A stretch of 64,000 bases of DNA, taken from Catalimonadaceae bacterium JC749. GTDB lineage: Bacteria > Bacteroidota > Bacteroidia > Cytophagales > Cyclobacteriaceae. This document shows, one piece after another, positions 1 through 9,078 of this stretch. Every line of letters starts with the position of its first letter. Position 1 is the stretch's first letter. A model generated the notes under the pieces. It did not search any database and was not told the DNA's origin. It saw only the letters and a list, made by a program, of their open reading frames with translations. The position numbers and the translations under genes are program-made. The stretch lies in assembly GCA_021730635.1 (NCBI GenBank), contig JAJNNC010000005.1, positions 1 to 64,000 of the forward strand, read 5' to 3'.

Positions 1-189
1 GGCATAAACGTCTGCTTGGCTCATTCTGTAAAGGAGGGATACATCGTCTTCTTGATTTGACAACGAATGAGCAATAGCCCAGCTTATCAATAAAAGTAGT
101 ACAATTTGTGACGTCCTGCTATGGTAAACACAGCGTATCGCATTTGATAGGTGAGCGTTTCCATCTTGTTGTTCTTTTTGGTAATGTTG
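1..189 (-). CDS. Possible 5' end of a gene running off the left edge
   Basis: A 63-codon stop-free frame reaches the left edge on the minus strand. From about position 105 it encodes a hydrophobic stretch (IVLLLLISWAIAHS) followed by a polar, acidic segment (NQEDDVSLLYRMSQADVYA), which looks like a signal peptide and the start of a mature protein. No ATG, GTG or TTG lies ahead of the hydrophobic part in this frame. The nearest ATG (codon 56) would remove it, and an upstream ATG at about 152 is in another frame that stops quickly. It may be a gene with an unusual start, a frameshifted gene, or chance. The family is not recognisable. Confidence 0.25.
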
Positions 190-593
190 TCATTGGTAAT
201 ATGAATTGGAATGTTGAAAGAAGTAATAAACAGCCTCTTCACGATGCTGTTTAGTGAAAGTTTTCCTCCTCCATATCTATCTTTATGTGTAATACTTAAA
301 CATTCGTGTGTATTACTAGCTATTTATAGCTATGATCTTGAAAGGTTACCCTATATGTGACAACTTTTTTTATTTTTTAGTTAAGCAGGTATTGATCCAA
401 TGAGGTTATTCTGAATAGTTTAGCGGTAGGAAGATTGAGAATACACGAAAAATAATGCCATAGTAACCATTTGAAAAAAACGTTTATACATTAAGGGCAG
501 CCAATTTATAAGCATATTTTTAGAGTTTCAGAAAAGGTAGGTCTCGGAAAAAAGAGAAGTGAAAAGTAACAGTATTTGCGAAGATATTTACAG
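190..593. other. Non-coding gap, AT-rich
   Basis: This stretch lies downstream of the sigma-factor operon on the minus strand. It is AT-rich with poly-T and poly-A tracts. I see no convincing reading frame, RNA gene or strong terminator in it. Confidence 0.5.
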
Positions 594-1211
594 TTAGATA
601 GCTTCCGGCGAAAGAAGCATCACCTCGTCTTTTTCCTCCACAGGATAAAAGACATTGTCTATTTGTAGTAAATAGATTTCTTCGTTGGGTTCGTAGAAAA
701 GTGACAAATTGTCAAGATCAAAATCGCCGTAAAGCAAAAGCGTATCATTTAGTTGATAATGAAAATTGTATTGTGCATCGTTGGTAACAATATATACCGG
801 AAGGCTATCGGGTAGGGTGGCAGGAAGTTCGCCTCTAGCGCCAGGCGGTAATGACACCGCCAGGTAGCCATGATAAGTAGCTGTATCTTGCTCACGCATG
901 ATCCAAAAGATACCGGCTACCACTAACAGGACTACCGCTGCAGCGATGGCATAATACCAGGGACGTCGGTTGAGAAAAATTACAGGGCCTTTGGTATCAT
1001 CTCCTTGCTGGAAAAGAGTGGCAAGTTCCTGTTTCAGTGATGCACGCTCTCTCTGGCGTAGCGTGTCAATGATCTTTTGCTGTAAGACTACTTCCCGGCG
1101 AAAATCCAGATCGGTTTTCAATCGCTCTTTGACTTCGAGCAAGGCCTCTCTTTCCAGCGTGCCCGCTAAAAATTGATCAATGATTTCCGTTTTTTTGTTG
1201 TCGTTCATCAT
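594..1211 (-). CDS. Single-pass membrane protein, putative anti-sigma partner
   Basis: A 205-residue protein of unrecognised family. Residues 1-70 are helical and charged, starting with a 'IIDQFLAGTLEREALLEV' stretch like the cytoplasmic N-termini of Bacteroidota anti-sigma and sigma-associated membrane proteins. One membrane segment lies at about 85-105 after an Arg-Arg pair. The C-terminal 100 residues would be periplasmic. It starts 6 bp after the stop of the ECF-like sigma gene, with a GAGG site a few bases ahead of the ATG, so the two form an operon. By position and layout it may bind and restrain that sigma factor. This is inference: no FecR or zinc-finger anti-sigma motif (HxxxCxxC) is visible. 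Confidence 0.75.
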   Translation of the reverse strand: MMNDNKKTEIIDQFLAGTLEREALLEVKERLKTDLDFRREVVLQQKIIDTLRQRERASLKQELATLFQQGDDTKGPVIFLNRRPWYYAIAAAVVLLVVAGIFWIMREQDTATYHGYLAVSLPPGARGELPATLPDSLPVYIVTNDAQYNFHYQLNDTLLLYGDFDLDNLSLFYEPNEEIYLLQIDNVFYPVEEKDEVMLLSPEAI

Positions 1212-1217
1212 AAGACC

Positions 1218-1802
1218 TCACAGTTGAAAACGTTTCTTTAAGCGATTCATACACTTGTGCTTGGCTACCTTGGCTGCATTTTCTGTCTTATATCCATGAC
1301 GCTCCATAATCTCCTTGATCCTAGTCTTATGATAATAAAAGGCTATCAAAATGTCTTTACAAGGCGAACCCAGGGCATCCATAGCCTGCTGTAGTTTTTC
1401 TTTAGAAGGAAGGCTATAATCATCCTCCCGCTGCCAGTCACTGCTATACGCTTCCTCAACGCTGAGGGGTTCTTCCCGCAGGGTATACTCTTCGTTTTCT
1501 TCTGACTTAACCTCTATTTGAGACAAACTAATATGCGCTTTGTTCTTTCGGAGATGGTATTTTGCTTTATTCATGCATACGCCATACAGAAATGTACTTA
1601 CCTCACTGGTAAGTTTGAAGGTCTCCGTTTGTAGCTTCTCGTACAGCACAATAATACTTTCCTGAAATAAATCCTGACAATCCTCTTCAACAATACCCAT
1701 TTGAGAGAGTCGGTTGCGGCATATGGGATAATACTGCTTTAAATGAATGAAGCCGCGTCGATCTTTCTTTTTTAGCAATTGTACCAGTTCTCCTTCGTCC
1801 AT
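1218..1802 (-). CDS. ECF-like RNA polymerase sigma factor
   Basis: A sigma-70 family factor of about 194 residues. The N-terminal part has the region 2 pattern (an acidic DCQDLFQESIIVLYEKLQ helix). The C-terminal part is a region 4-like helix-turn-helix beginning 'LGSPCKDILIAFYYHKT' and ending in a basic tail (KHKCMNRLKKRFQL). I chose the ATG at 1802 because AAAGG precedes it. The longer frame to 1835 adds 11 residues without a clear ribosome site. It is followed by the membrane protein gene and lies next to the CHAT and caspase genes. Its targets are unknown; the neighbouring exported protease genes are natural candidates (inference). Confidence 0.88.
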   Translation of the reverse strand: MDEGELVQLLKKKDRRGFIHLKQYYPICRNRLSQMGIVEEDCQDLFQESIIVLYEKLQTETFKLTSEVSTFLYGVCMNKAKYHLRKNKAHISLSQIEVKSEENEEYTLREEPLSVEEAYSSDWQREDDYSLPSKEKLQQAMDALGSPCKDILIAFYYHKTRIKEIMERHGYKTENAAKVAKHKCMNRLKKRFQL

Positions 1803-2040
1803 ATGCCTTTGAAAAATTGAAGCCCAAACATACATTCTGCCATAAGTAAGCTACGAAAATATAGTAGGCTTTCAAACGAGTGTTTATGAAAATGACAACT
1901 ACTCGTTGCTACTTTTTCACTGAGTCTTTAAGCAGCGGACTTTGTGAGTATCAAGCTTAACAAAGGTAGTTGAAGTTTTTTCATCAATATTCACATCAAT
2001 AGCAATAGACACTTGTATATGACCAAAAGGGGAAAAAGTT

Positions 2041-2089
2041 ACCTTTGATTCAGAAAAAAAAGAACTGTAGCCTTGCAATAACACAAGGA
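2041..2089 (-). terminator. Weak terminator-like hairpin after the CHAT gene
   Basis: Read on the minus strand, CCTTG and CAAGG (2071-2075 and 2084-2088) form a 5-bp stem immediately after the stop codon. A run of eight T follows about 10 nt later. The stem is short and the T-run is displaced, so this is a weak call. Confidence 0.35.
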
Positions 2090-5000
2090 TCATTCTACCA
2101 GCGTAAAGGCAGCCCAGTAGTAAGGATCATACTCTTGTCGCATCTGTTGCTGTGCCTTCAGAAAAGCGGCTCGTATGGGTAGTTTCTCATGCAGAAAGTA
2201 CCGATAGAAAATCTGCATCATTTCCTGGGTTTCTTGATCAGGTACCTGCCACAGACTCATGATCAGGTAATCTGCCCCTGCCATCTTAAAAGCCCTCTGC
2301 AAACCATACACTCCTTCGCTGCCCTGGATCTGACCCAAAGCGGTCTCACAGGCCGATAGCACCACCAGCACTGTGTTGTGCAGGTTGAGTTGTGAGGCTT
2401 CATACGCCGTGAGGATCCCATCATCTAAGCCTTTTGGGATATCTTTACCTCGCCAGGCATGGCTGGCGCCAGCAAATAACAGACCTGCCCGGTGCAGCGG
2501 ATCCTGGGCAAATCTGTAAACCTGCTGCTGTTCATTGAGAGACGCTGACAGCTCATAACGTAGCAGCGTATCTTTGACATTAGCAAAGAAATAACCATGG
2601 GTAGCAACATGCACAATGGAAGGAGCAGGAGCCAGGGTGCCTAACTGTTTGAACCGTTCTTCCGTAGCCTGTATGCCCGTAGCTAACGCTACTGTAATAT
2701 GTTCATTTTGCATTTGCTCAGCGATAACTTCTACTTCGGTTTGAGTGGCTGGTAGGAATGTCAGATCCAGACTCCGTAAGGTATCTTCTGGCAGAGGGTA
2801 GCTGGGGCCACTCTGCTGGCCAGCCATGACCAGCAGTTCAGCCGTATCAGCGTCATAGTGAATCCCCCCGAATAAAGCAGCGGAGACAGGAGTCTCATAA
2901 TTTTCTTTTTCTTGCGCGATGATACGGGTGCTGGACAGTTGATGAAGCTTGTAGCGATCCATCAACAGGCTATCTTGTCTATAGGGTAGGGCAGCAAAAG
3001 CAATCTGGTGCAGCCTGCCTGAGGGTGAGAAATAGACGGTATGCACGTCGGTTAGCAAAGCATCCAGGGGTTGCCAGACCATCTGGTAGAGTGCCTGACC
3101 TTTGCTGAGTTCACTATTGACCACCCCTATTCCTCGGGTATCATACAACTGATTAGCAAGCTGGGTTGTGCTGGCATCGGTGAGCAGACTGTCTAGCTGG
3201 GCTTCTGTGCAAAGCCGGATCATCTGTGGATAAGGATCAGCTTTTCTTAACACCAAGGCAACATAGAAAGTAGAATCCGACCAGGCTTTACCGTAATATC
3301 GGAAGTGTATAAATTCTACGGCAGCTTCCTGATCCGACAATGCCTGCTGAACATCCAGCCAGGAAGTTTGCAGCGCCTCGGTTTGCTTCCGGAAGGCTGC
3401 CGCTTCACTGTTCAAGATTTTTTCCAGTTGATTGGCCTGTTCTTCCAGAGAATCTACCTCTCCAAAGTGTTGAGCAACTGGCAAGCTATACAGTTGGGAG
3501 AGTTGTTGCCGCAGGCTCATCCACTGATCATACCGGGAAAGCAAGCTGCTGTCCCTGCTTTGTAGAATCGCTGCCCGCATCTGTAGGGAAGATTGCAACA
3601 GCATGCCATTTTGTATTAAAGCATTGTCAAAGCTCATCGTGGTGATGGCAGGATGATGATCCTTTCTGCTGAGCACAAAGGAATGGTAGCTTTGAAAGTT
3701 TTTTTCCACTGTCTGCAGATACTGCTGCTTTTCTTTTTCGGAAAGCCCGGTAAAAACTTGTTGCAGGTTGTGATGAATAACTCGGTTGGCCTCCACAAAA
3801 AAAGGTTCCGCTTCCCGGTAGCGGCCCATCACTCGATACAATATGGCCAGATTGTTTAAAGAAGTGGCATAATCCGGATGCTGTTCTCCTAGTTGCGCTT
3901 TTCTGATCTCCAAAGCTTGTTGGAACAAAGGTTCTGCTTCCCGGTAGCGGCCCATGACTTGATATAGTTCTGCCAGACTATTCAAAGAAGCAGCATAGAA
4001 AGGATGATCTACTGTTAGCTGCAATCTTGTTATCTTTAAAGCCTGTTGGAACAAAGGTTCTGCTTCTCGATAGCGCCCCATCACTCGATACAACAAGGCC
4101 AGATTGTACAATGAAACAGCGTAATCGGGATGCTGTTCTCCCAGTTGCGCTTTTCTGATCTCCAAAGCTTTTCTGAATAAAGACTCCGCTTCGCTGTAGT
4201 GCCCCAAGTCATTGTATAGACCTGCCAGTCGGTGCAGTGAAGTAGCATAAGAACGATGATCTTCTCCTAGTTGCTCTCTTAAAATCTTCTGAGCCTGTTG
4301 GAACAAAGGTTCTGCTTCCCGGTAGCGACCCATCACTCGATATAGTTCTGCCAAATTGTTCAAGGAAGAGGCATAAGAAGGATGTTGTTCTCCCAGTTGT
4401 GCTTTTCTGATCTCCAAAGCCTGTTGGAACAAAGGTTCTGCTTCTCCGAAGTGGCCCATCACTCGATACAACAAGGCCATATTGTGCAGTGAAACAGCGT
4501 AATCGGGATGTTGTTCTCCCAGTTGTGCTTTTCTGATCTCCAAAGCCTGTTGGAACAAAGGCTCTGCTTCTCGATAGCGCCCCATCACTCGATGCAACAT
4601 GGCTAGATTATTTAAAGAAGTGGCATAATCCGGATGCTGTTCTCCCAATTGCACTTTTCTGATCTCCAAAGCCTGTTGGAACAAAGGCTCTGCTTCTTGG
4701 TAGTTGGCCCTGACTCGATGTAGTTCTGCCAGGCTACTCAAAGAGCTGGCATAATCCGGATGCTGTTTTCCTAGTTGGGTCTTTCTGATTTCCAAAGCCT
4801 GTTGGAACAAAGGTTCTGCTTCCCGGTAGCGACCCATCACTCGATATAGTTCTGCCAAATTGTTCAAGGAAGAGGCATAAGAAGGATGTTGTTCTCCCAG
4901 TTGTGCTTTTCTGATCTCCAAAGCCTGTTGGAACAAAGGTTCTGCTTCCCGGTAGCGGCCCATGACTTGGTACAACGATGCCAAATTGTTCATAGAACTT

Positions 5001-5470
5001 GCATAGTAAGGAGAGATTTTACCATAATTTTCTTCTGCTAATGTTAAAGCCCTTTTGGTATGAATCATCCCTTTCTTATACAGCCCCTGTTGATAAAACT
5101 TTTCTCCTAAATCATTTTCTTTTTTCCAGGCTTGGAAAGCTTCTTCATTGGATAGAAAAGCTATTACCTTCGTATGTTCTTTTTCAGTAGCAAAATCCAG
5201 CGCTGTTTTGCCTGTGCTATCCTGTAGTGCAGGATCTGCACCTGCTTCCAGCAAAGCCATGCACAGGGCAGTATTTCCGTGCAAAGCAGCTAACATCAGA
5301 GGGGTATTACCCTCTGGGGTTCGGGCATTGACATTGGCTCCTTGTGCTAATAAAACCTGTACTTTGGTCAGGTCATTGGCTTTGATGGCCTGGAGGAGTG
5401 CTTTATCAGTCACTTGGGCCCATGAGGGAAGGCACCATAACAGGTGGAGGATCAGGCATAGATTTTTCAT
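2090..5470 (-). CDS. Exported ankyrin-TPR-CHAT domain protein
   Basis: A protein of about 1126 residues. The ATG at 5470 gives a clean signal peptide (MKNLCLILHLLWCLPSWAQ), while the frame is open to 5497. After it come ankyrin repeats (about 22-108, with 'GNTPLMLAALHGN'), ten 42-residue tetratricopeptide units (about 125-575, consensus 'YREAEPLFQQALEIRKAQLG'), a linker, and a C-terminal CHAT domain. CHAT is a caspase-related cysteine protease fold. The expected dyad is present: His958 in HVATHG and Cys1041 in LSACETALG. Bacterial CHAT proteins with TPRs are known as regulated proteases (for example separase-like and Csx29-type), but this one should act in the periplasm or outside the cell. 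It lies divergent from a caspase-fold gene and next to an ECF-type sigma operon. Substrate unknown. Confidence 0.9.
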   Translation of the reverse strand: MKNLCLILHLLWCLPSWAQVTDKALLQAIKANDLTKVQVLLAQGANVNARTPEGNTPLMLAALHGNTALCMALLEAGADPALQDSTGKTALDFATEKEHTKVIAFLSNEEAFQAWKKENDLGEKFYQQGLYKKGMIHTKRALTLAEENYGKISPYYASSMNNLASLYQVMGRYREAEPLFQQALEIRKAQLGEQHPSYASSLNNLAELYRVMGRYREAEPLFQQALEIRKTQLGKQHPDYASSLSSLAELHRVRANYQEAEPLFQQALEIRKVQLGEQHPDYATSLNNLAMLHRVMGRYREAEPLFQQALEIRKAQLGEQHPDYAVSLHNMALLYRVMGHFGEAEPLFQQALEIRKAQLGEQHPSYASSLNNLAELYRVMGRYREAEPLFQQAQKILREQLGEDHRSYATSLHRLAGLYNDLGHYSEAESLFRKALEIRKAQLGEQHPDYAVSLYNLALLYRVMGRYREAEPLFQQALKITRLQLTVDHPFYAASLNSLAELYQVMGRYREAEPLFQQALEIRKAQLGEQHPDYATSLNNLAILYRVMGRYREAEPFFVEANRVIHHNLQQVFTGLSEKEKQQYLQTVEKNFQSYHSFVLSRKDHHPAITTMSFDNALIQNGMLLQSSLQMRAAILQSRDSSLLSRYDQWMSLRQQLSQLYSLPVAQHFGEVDSLEEQANQLEKILNSEAAAFRKQTEALQTSWLDVQQALSDQEAAVEFIHFRYYGKAWSDSTFYVALVLRKADPYPQMIRLCTEAQLDSLLTDASTTQLANQLYDTRGIGVVNSELSKGQALYQMVWQPLDALLTDVHTVYFSPSGRLHQIAFAALPYRQDSLLMDRYKLHQLSSTRIIAQEKENYETPVSAALFGGIHYDADTAELLVMAGQQSGPSYPLPEDTLRSLDLTFLPATQTEVEVIAEQMQNEHITVALATGIQATEERFKQLGTLAPAPSIVHVATHGYFFANVKDTLLRYELSASLNEQQQVYRFAQDPLHRAGLLFAGASHAWRGKDIPKGLDDGILTAYEASQLNLHNTVLVVLSACETALGQIQGSEGVYGLQRAFKMAGADYLIMSLWQVPDQETQEMMQIFYRYFLHEKLPIRAAFLKAQQQMRQEYDPYYWAAFTLVE
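3745..5020 (-). repeat. Ten tandem 126-bp TPR-coding repeats
   Basis: The DNA repeats every 126 bp (42 codons), with blocks encoding 'EAEPLFQQALEIRK' conserved almost base for base between units. Units 2 and 6 share a near-identical stretch around 4310-4430 and 4790-4950. The low divergence suggests recent expansion or gene conversion. These are coding repeats, not a CRISPR array. Confidence 0.9.
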
Positions 5471-5810
5471 GGTTAGCGTATTTTGACAATAAACCAAGAG
5501 ATAAAAATGCCTCAGAAAGTTCTACGAAATTAGTAAATATTTGGCGAAAATTGCCATTTCGACATAGTATTTATATGTCAAAAACATCAAAAAATTTTCG
5601 AATAACAGGTAACCTTTTGTATAGGGCGTCATATAATAGAAGTAACAAGGCGTAATCATATGAATTGTTAAAGCTATCGGTATGCCCGGTGTCTTTGGCT
5701 TTTATAGCATAAATGCCAAACGTGGCAGTGACCAGACCATTCATCCAGGAAGTATTTCAGTGATCCGAAGGTATCTTTTCGCATACCCTTTGGTGCTAAA
5801 TTTATAGTCC
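5471..5810. other. Divergent intergenic region between CHAT and caspase genes
   Basis: This 340-bp gap must hold the promoters of both genes. On the plus strand, TATCTTTT (about 5773) and TACCCTTTG (about 5783) resemble the Bacteroidota -7 element TAnnTTTG but neither is exact, and I see no well-spaced -33 TTTG. No reading frame here is convincing. Confidence 0.5.
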
Positions 5811-7976
5811 ATGAAGATTTTCAGTATACACTTAGCCTGTGTAGCTATTGGAGGTTTATGTCTGGCTTTTAGTTTCCTGAATGCTCTTTCTACCCGACAG
5901 GAAACTGTTCAGAGCAAGCCTTTCTCAGAAACAACAAGGAAGGCCACTGCCGCACTTACCCAGGGTCAAAGCCAACCTATGAAGACAAAGCCAGCAGATC
6001 CGAAAAAGCTGGCCCTGATTGTGGCAATCAGTCATTATGACCCCGAGACAGGTTGGAATGATTTAAGCGCTCAGAGAGATGCCCTCATGGTAAAAGCCGC
6101 TTTGGCTACCCAGGGGTTCGACACCGTGAGAAACGTAGTAGTGCTTCAGGATCAAAAAGCAACTAGGAAAGGCATGGCTGAGATCATTCGCAGTCATTTG
6201 ATCGAGAAGGCGTTGCATGGCAGCACAGTTGTGTTTCACTATTCCGGTCATGGGCAGCAGGTTTTTGACGACAACGGTGAAGAAATCGATGGGTATGATG
6301 AGGCTTTGGTTCCTTACGACGCTCCCATGAAAGCGAGTGGAAAACAGGCAGGTTACCTCGGAGAGAAACATATGAGGGATGATGAATTAGGCGCTTTGCT
6401 CAGCGAGGTACAGGAAAAAATAGGAGCGACTGGTACGCTGACGGTAGTATTAGATGCTTGCCATTCGGGTACGGCAACCCGTGGCATTGGAAAAGCAAGG
6501 GGCACTCTTTTCAAAATTGCTCCTAAGGATTACAGCCCTTTGCAACCCCCCAGAAGCTACCAGGATGACTGGCTAGGCGCAGCAGAGGGTGCAGATTTAG
6601 CGCCTAGGGTAGTGATCAGTGGAGCCAGTGCCCATGAGCTAAACTATGAGGCACAAGATGAACAGGGTCAATGGGTGGGGCCCTTATCTTACGCTTTCAG
6701 CAGAGCCTTCGCCGCAGCAGATGCTCACACGACTTACCAGGGGTTGTTCGATAAAATTAAAGTAGATATGAGCGCTATGGCCCCTCGCCAGAGTCCGCAG
6801 ATAGAAGGAGCCGTCGATCGTCAGGTGCTGGGGGGAAATGCATTGCCTAAGCAACATCACTACCGCGTAAAAGCCTGGTCTGATGCCAGACACCTTTCTA
6901 TTGATGCCGGGCAATTGATGGGACTTTTTGCCAGATCGGAAATAGCCTTGTACGATATAGACACAAGCGATACCACAGGGGTAGCGCCAAAGGCTACAGG
7001 GACCATTGTGGCTTCTTATTTTTTGGAAAGCAAGGTGGTTCTTGACCGTCCCTTGGCTGAGCAAGAAGCTAAAAATTCCTGGGCGTTTGTCAAAAACAAA
7101 AACTTTGGCGCTATGCAAGTGAAAGTTGGCTTGCATATACAGCATCATACCATGTTTGAAGAAGCATTGAAAATTGCATTTCATCAGGTTCCCTTAATCC
7201 AACTGGAACAGGCTCATCCGGAATTAGTGGTAGAGATGAACAACACGTATACCAAAAGCAGGGGGGGCAATGCCTTTCAGATGATCACAGCCAATGATGA
7301 TATATTGTATCAAAATACTGTGGCGGAGGATCAACTGGAGGTTGAGGCTGAAGAAGTTACCCGACGAGTCATTTCCTTTGCGCAGGCTAAGTTTTTGCGG
7401 AAGTTAACCCTGGAAGAACCTAGCATAAAGGTTCGCTTCGAAGTGATTCCTATTAAAGTTGAGCAAAAGGGACAAAGAATAGCAGAAGTAGCCAGGATCC
7501 CTATAGAAGAAAAAAGAGAGGCAAACGGGAGGCTGGTGCTCACGGAGGGAGACCACTTTAAATTGAAGATAATCAATCAGGGTGAGCGGAAAGCCTACTA
7601 CTGCATGCTGGACATTCAACCCGATAATATCATCAATGTCATGATCCCTAGTGGCTACCGTACGGCTGAAGAGTATTTTATTGAAGCCAAGGATACCCTG
7701 GAACTGAAAGAAATTTTTATAGTGGGAAAACCGTACGGTACTGAAAGTTTTAAGCTCATTGCCACCCGTCAGCCTATAGATATCAGTCCCATCATAACCC
7801 ACCGGGGGCTGCCTCCCACAAGGAAGCTTGTGGATAGAATGCATCCCTTAGAAAGACTACTACTGGAAAGTTACAAATCGGATCATATGCCAGACCGGGG
7901 CAGCAGTACTGTCAGTACACCTCCCTCTTCCGGGCATATCGAGACGCTAGTATTGAAAATAGTGAAGGCAGATTAA
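5811..7976 (+). CDS. Exported caspase-fold (C14) protein with DUF4384-like tail
   Basis: A 721-residue protein with a hydrophobic N-terminus (about 5-27) that should act as signal peptide or anchor. Residues about 65-340 form a C14 caspase p20-like domain: a beta strand LALIVAISHY, the catalytic His147 in YSGHG, and the catalytic Cys217 in DACHSGT. The acidic stretch DDNGEEIDGYDEALVPYD between them is typical of metacaspase-like bacterial proteins. The C-terminal part (about 560-660, with 'TEGDHFKLKIINQGERKAYY') resembles DUF4384, often attached to bacterial caspases. These enzymes cleave after basic or acidic residues depending on subtype; specificity cannot be read here. It is divergent from the CHAT protein gene, suggesting joint regulation. 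Confidence 0.9.
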   Translation: MKIFSIHLACVAIGGLCLAFSFLNALSTRQETVQSKPFSETTRKATAALTQGQSQPMKTKPADPKKLALIVAISHYDPETGWNDLSAQRDALMVKAALATQGFDTVRNVVVLQDQKATRKGMAEIIRSHLIEKALHGSTVVFHYSGHGQQVFDDNGEEIDGYDEALVPYDAPMKASGKQAGYLGEKHMRDDELGALLSEVQEKIGATGTLTVVLDACHSGTATRGIGKARGTLFKIAPKDYSPLQPPRSYQDDWLGAAEGADLAPRVVISGASAHELNYEAQDEQGQWVGPLSYAFSRAFAAADAHTTYQGLFDKIKVDMSAMAPRQSPQIEGAVDRQVLGGNALPKQHHYRVKAWSDARHLSIDAGQLMGLFARSEIALYDIDTSDTTGVAPKATGTIVASYFLESKVVLDRPLAEQEAKNSWAFVKNKNFGAMQVKVGLHIQHHTMFEEALKIAFHQVPLIQLEQAHPELVVEMNNTYTKSRGGNAFQMITANDDILYQNTVAEDQLEVEAEEVTRRVISFAQAKFLRKLTLEEPSIKVRFEVIPIKVEQKGQRIAEVARIPIEEKREANGRLVLTEGDHFKLKIINQGERKAYYCMLDIQPDNIINVMIPSGYRTAEEYFIEAKDTLELKEIFIVGKPYGTESFKLIATRQPIDISPIITHRGLPPTRKLVDRMHPLERLLLESYKSDHMPDRGSSTVSTPPSSGHIETLVLKIVKAD

Positions 7977-8256
7977 GATTATGCTGCAGGAGAATATGGT
8001 TATGTCTCTGAAAAAAGAGCAAATCCAAAGATAATATAAGTGCTTGCTGTTTAACTGACCGAAAAGTTTACTGCCAACCAAATCATTGACAACAGATGAA
8101 TTGTGGTGGGTTCACTATACATACAACACCCTCTGTAAGTTTGTACGACAAGTTTACAGGTTTGTCAAAAAGGCTTTCCCTACCTTTAACAGCATAGCAG
8201 CTAAAGCAGCAGCTATCAATAATTGCTGTGTTATCCAGAAATTAATTCAGACTCAC

Positions 8257-8913
8257 ATGAGATCTTTTATTACAGTTTTTGCATTAACCCTCATGATTAC
8301 CTCTGCCTTTGGGCAAAGTTACAATCTGTCAATAGGTATTGCCGAAGGAAAGAATTTCTACTCTTACGGGTTAGAGTACATTGAAAGTGACATTTCTCAA
8401 AAAGCACATGTAAATCATGATATAGGTTTATATGCTTCCTACCATAGGAATGAAAGATGGGCGGTAGATGTATCCGTATTCTACTCCAGTAAAGACTATG
8501 AATTACTCGTTGATGCTGACAATTATCAATGGGTAGATCCCAATGACCCTTTAAGAACAAGCGGTAAACAGGAGTTAGAATATAAATTAAGATATTTAGA
8601 TATTCTGGTAGCGTTGAAAAGAAATGTATGGGTCAGAAATCTAACACGTATCTACCTCTCATTAGGGGCCAGGCCCGGCTTTAAATTACAGGAAAATGAT
8701 AGGTTTCATAACTTCTCTCCCAATCTATTGAGGGCACAAAATCTATTGGTAAGTGGTAATATAGGATTAGGTATCAAGCAAGGATTCAGTCAACGGTCAG
8801 GCGTATTCTTAGAACCAAACTTTGCCTATTATCTGAATCAGATATACAAAGGCTATGAAGGAAGAAATACCATGGCTTTCCGCATCATGACGGGAGTATA
8901 CTTTACATTATAA
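8257..8913 (+). CDS. Outer-membrane beta-barrel-like protein
   Basis: A protein of about 218 residues. I chose the ATG at 8257 because it opens directly into a signal peptide (MRSFITVFALTLMITSAFGQ); the frame is open to 8086 but the extra 57 residues look non-coding. The mature part alternates polar and hydrophobic residues, ends in an aromatic strand (FRIMTGVYFTL), and resembles small porin-like beta-barrels of Bacteroidota. No specific function can be assigned. It stands alone between the caspase gene and a convergent gene. Confidence 0.7.
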   Translation: MRSFITVFALTLMITSAFGQSYNLSIGIAEGKNFYSYGLEYIESDISQKAHVNHDIGLYASYHRNERWAVDVSVFYSSKDYELLVDADNYQWVDPNDPLRTSGKQELEYKLRYLDILVALKRNVWVRNLTRIYLSLGARPGFKLQENDRFHNFSPNLLRAQNLLVSGNIGLGIKQGFSQRSGVFLEPNFAYYLNQIYKGYEGRNTMAFRIMTGVYFTL

Positions 8914-9040
8914 AAACGACACGAAATATTGCCAACAAGCTACAGACTTCTAAAACCTATGGAGAATTGCTTTATTCCTGGCAAAGGAGACTATTGCAAG
9001 GTTAGCACATAGCATCTTTCACCATTAGCCTATCCATAAG

Positions 9041-9078
9041 GCAAAAGAATCAATGAGCGGAACTCTTGATTCTTTTGC
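9041..9078. terminator. Bidirectional hairpin between convergent genes
   Basis: GCAAAAGAATCAA at 9041-9053 is repeated as a perfect 13-bp inverted copy at 9066-9078 with a 12-nt loop. The left arm contains the stop codon of the DUF3857 gene, so the terminator overlaps coding sequence. The T-rich right arm could serve on either strand. Confidence 0.6.

Noticed and set aside
3745-5020. Regular 126-bp repeats as a possible CRISPR array
   Set aside because: They are in-frame TPR codons with no unique spacers and no cas genes nearby.
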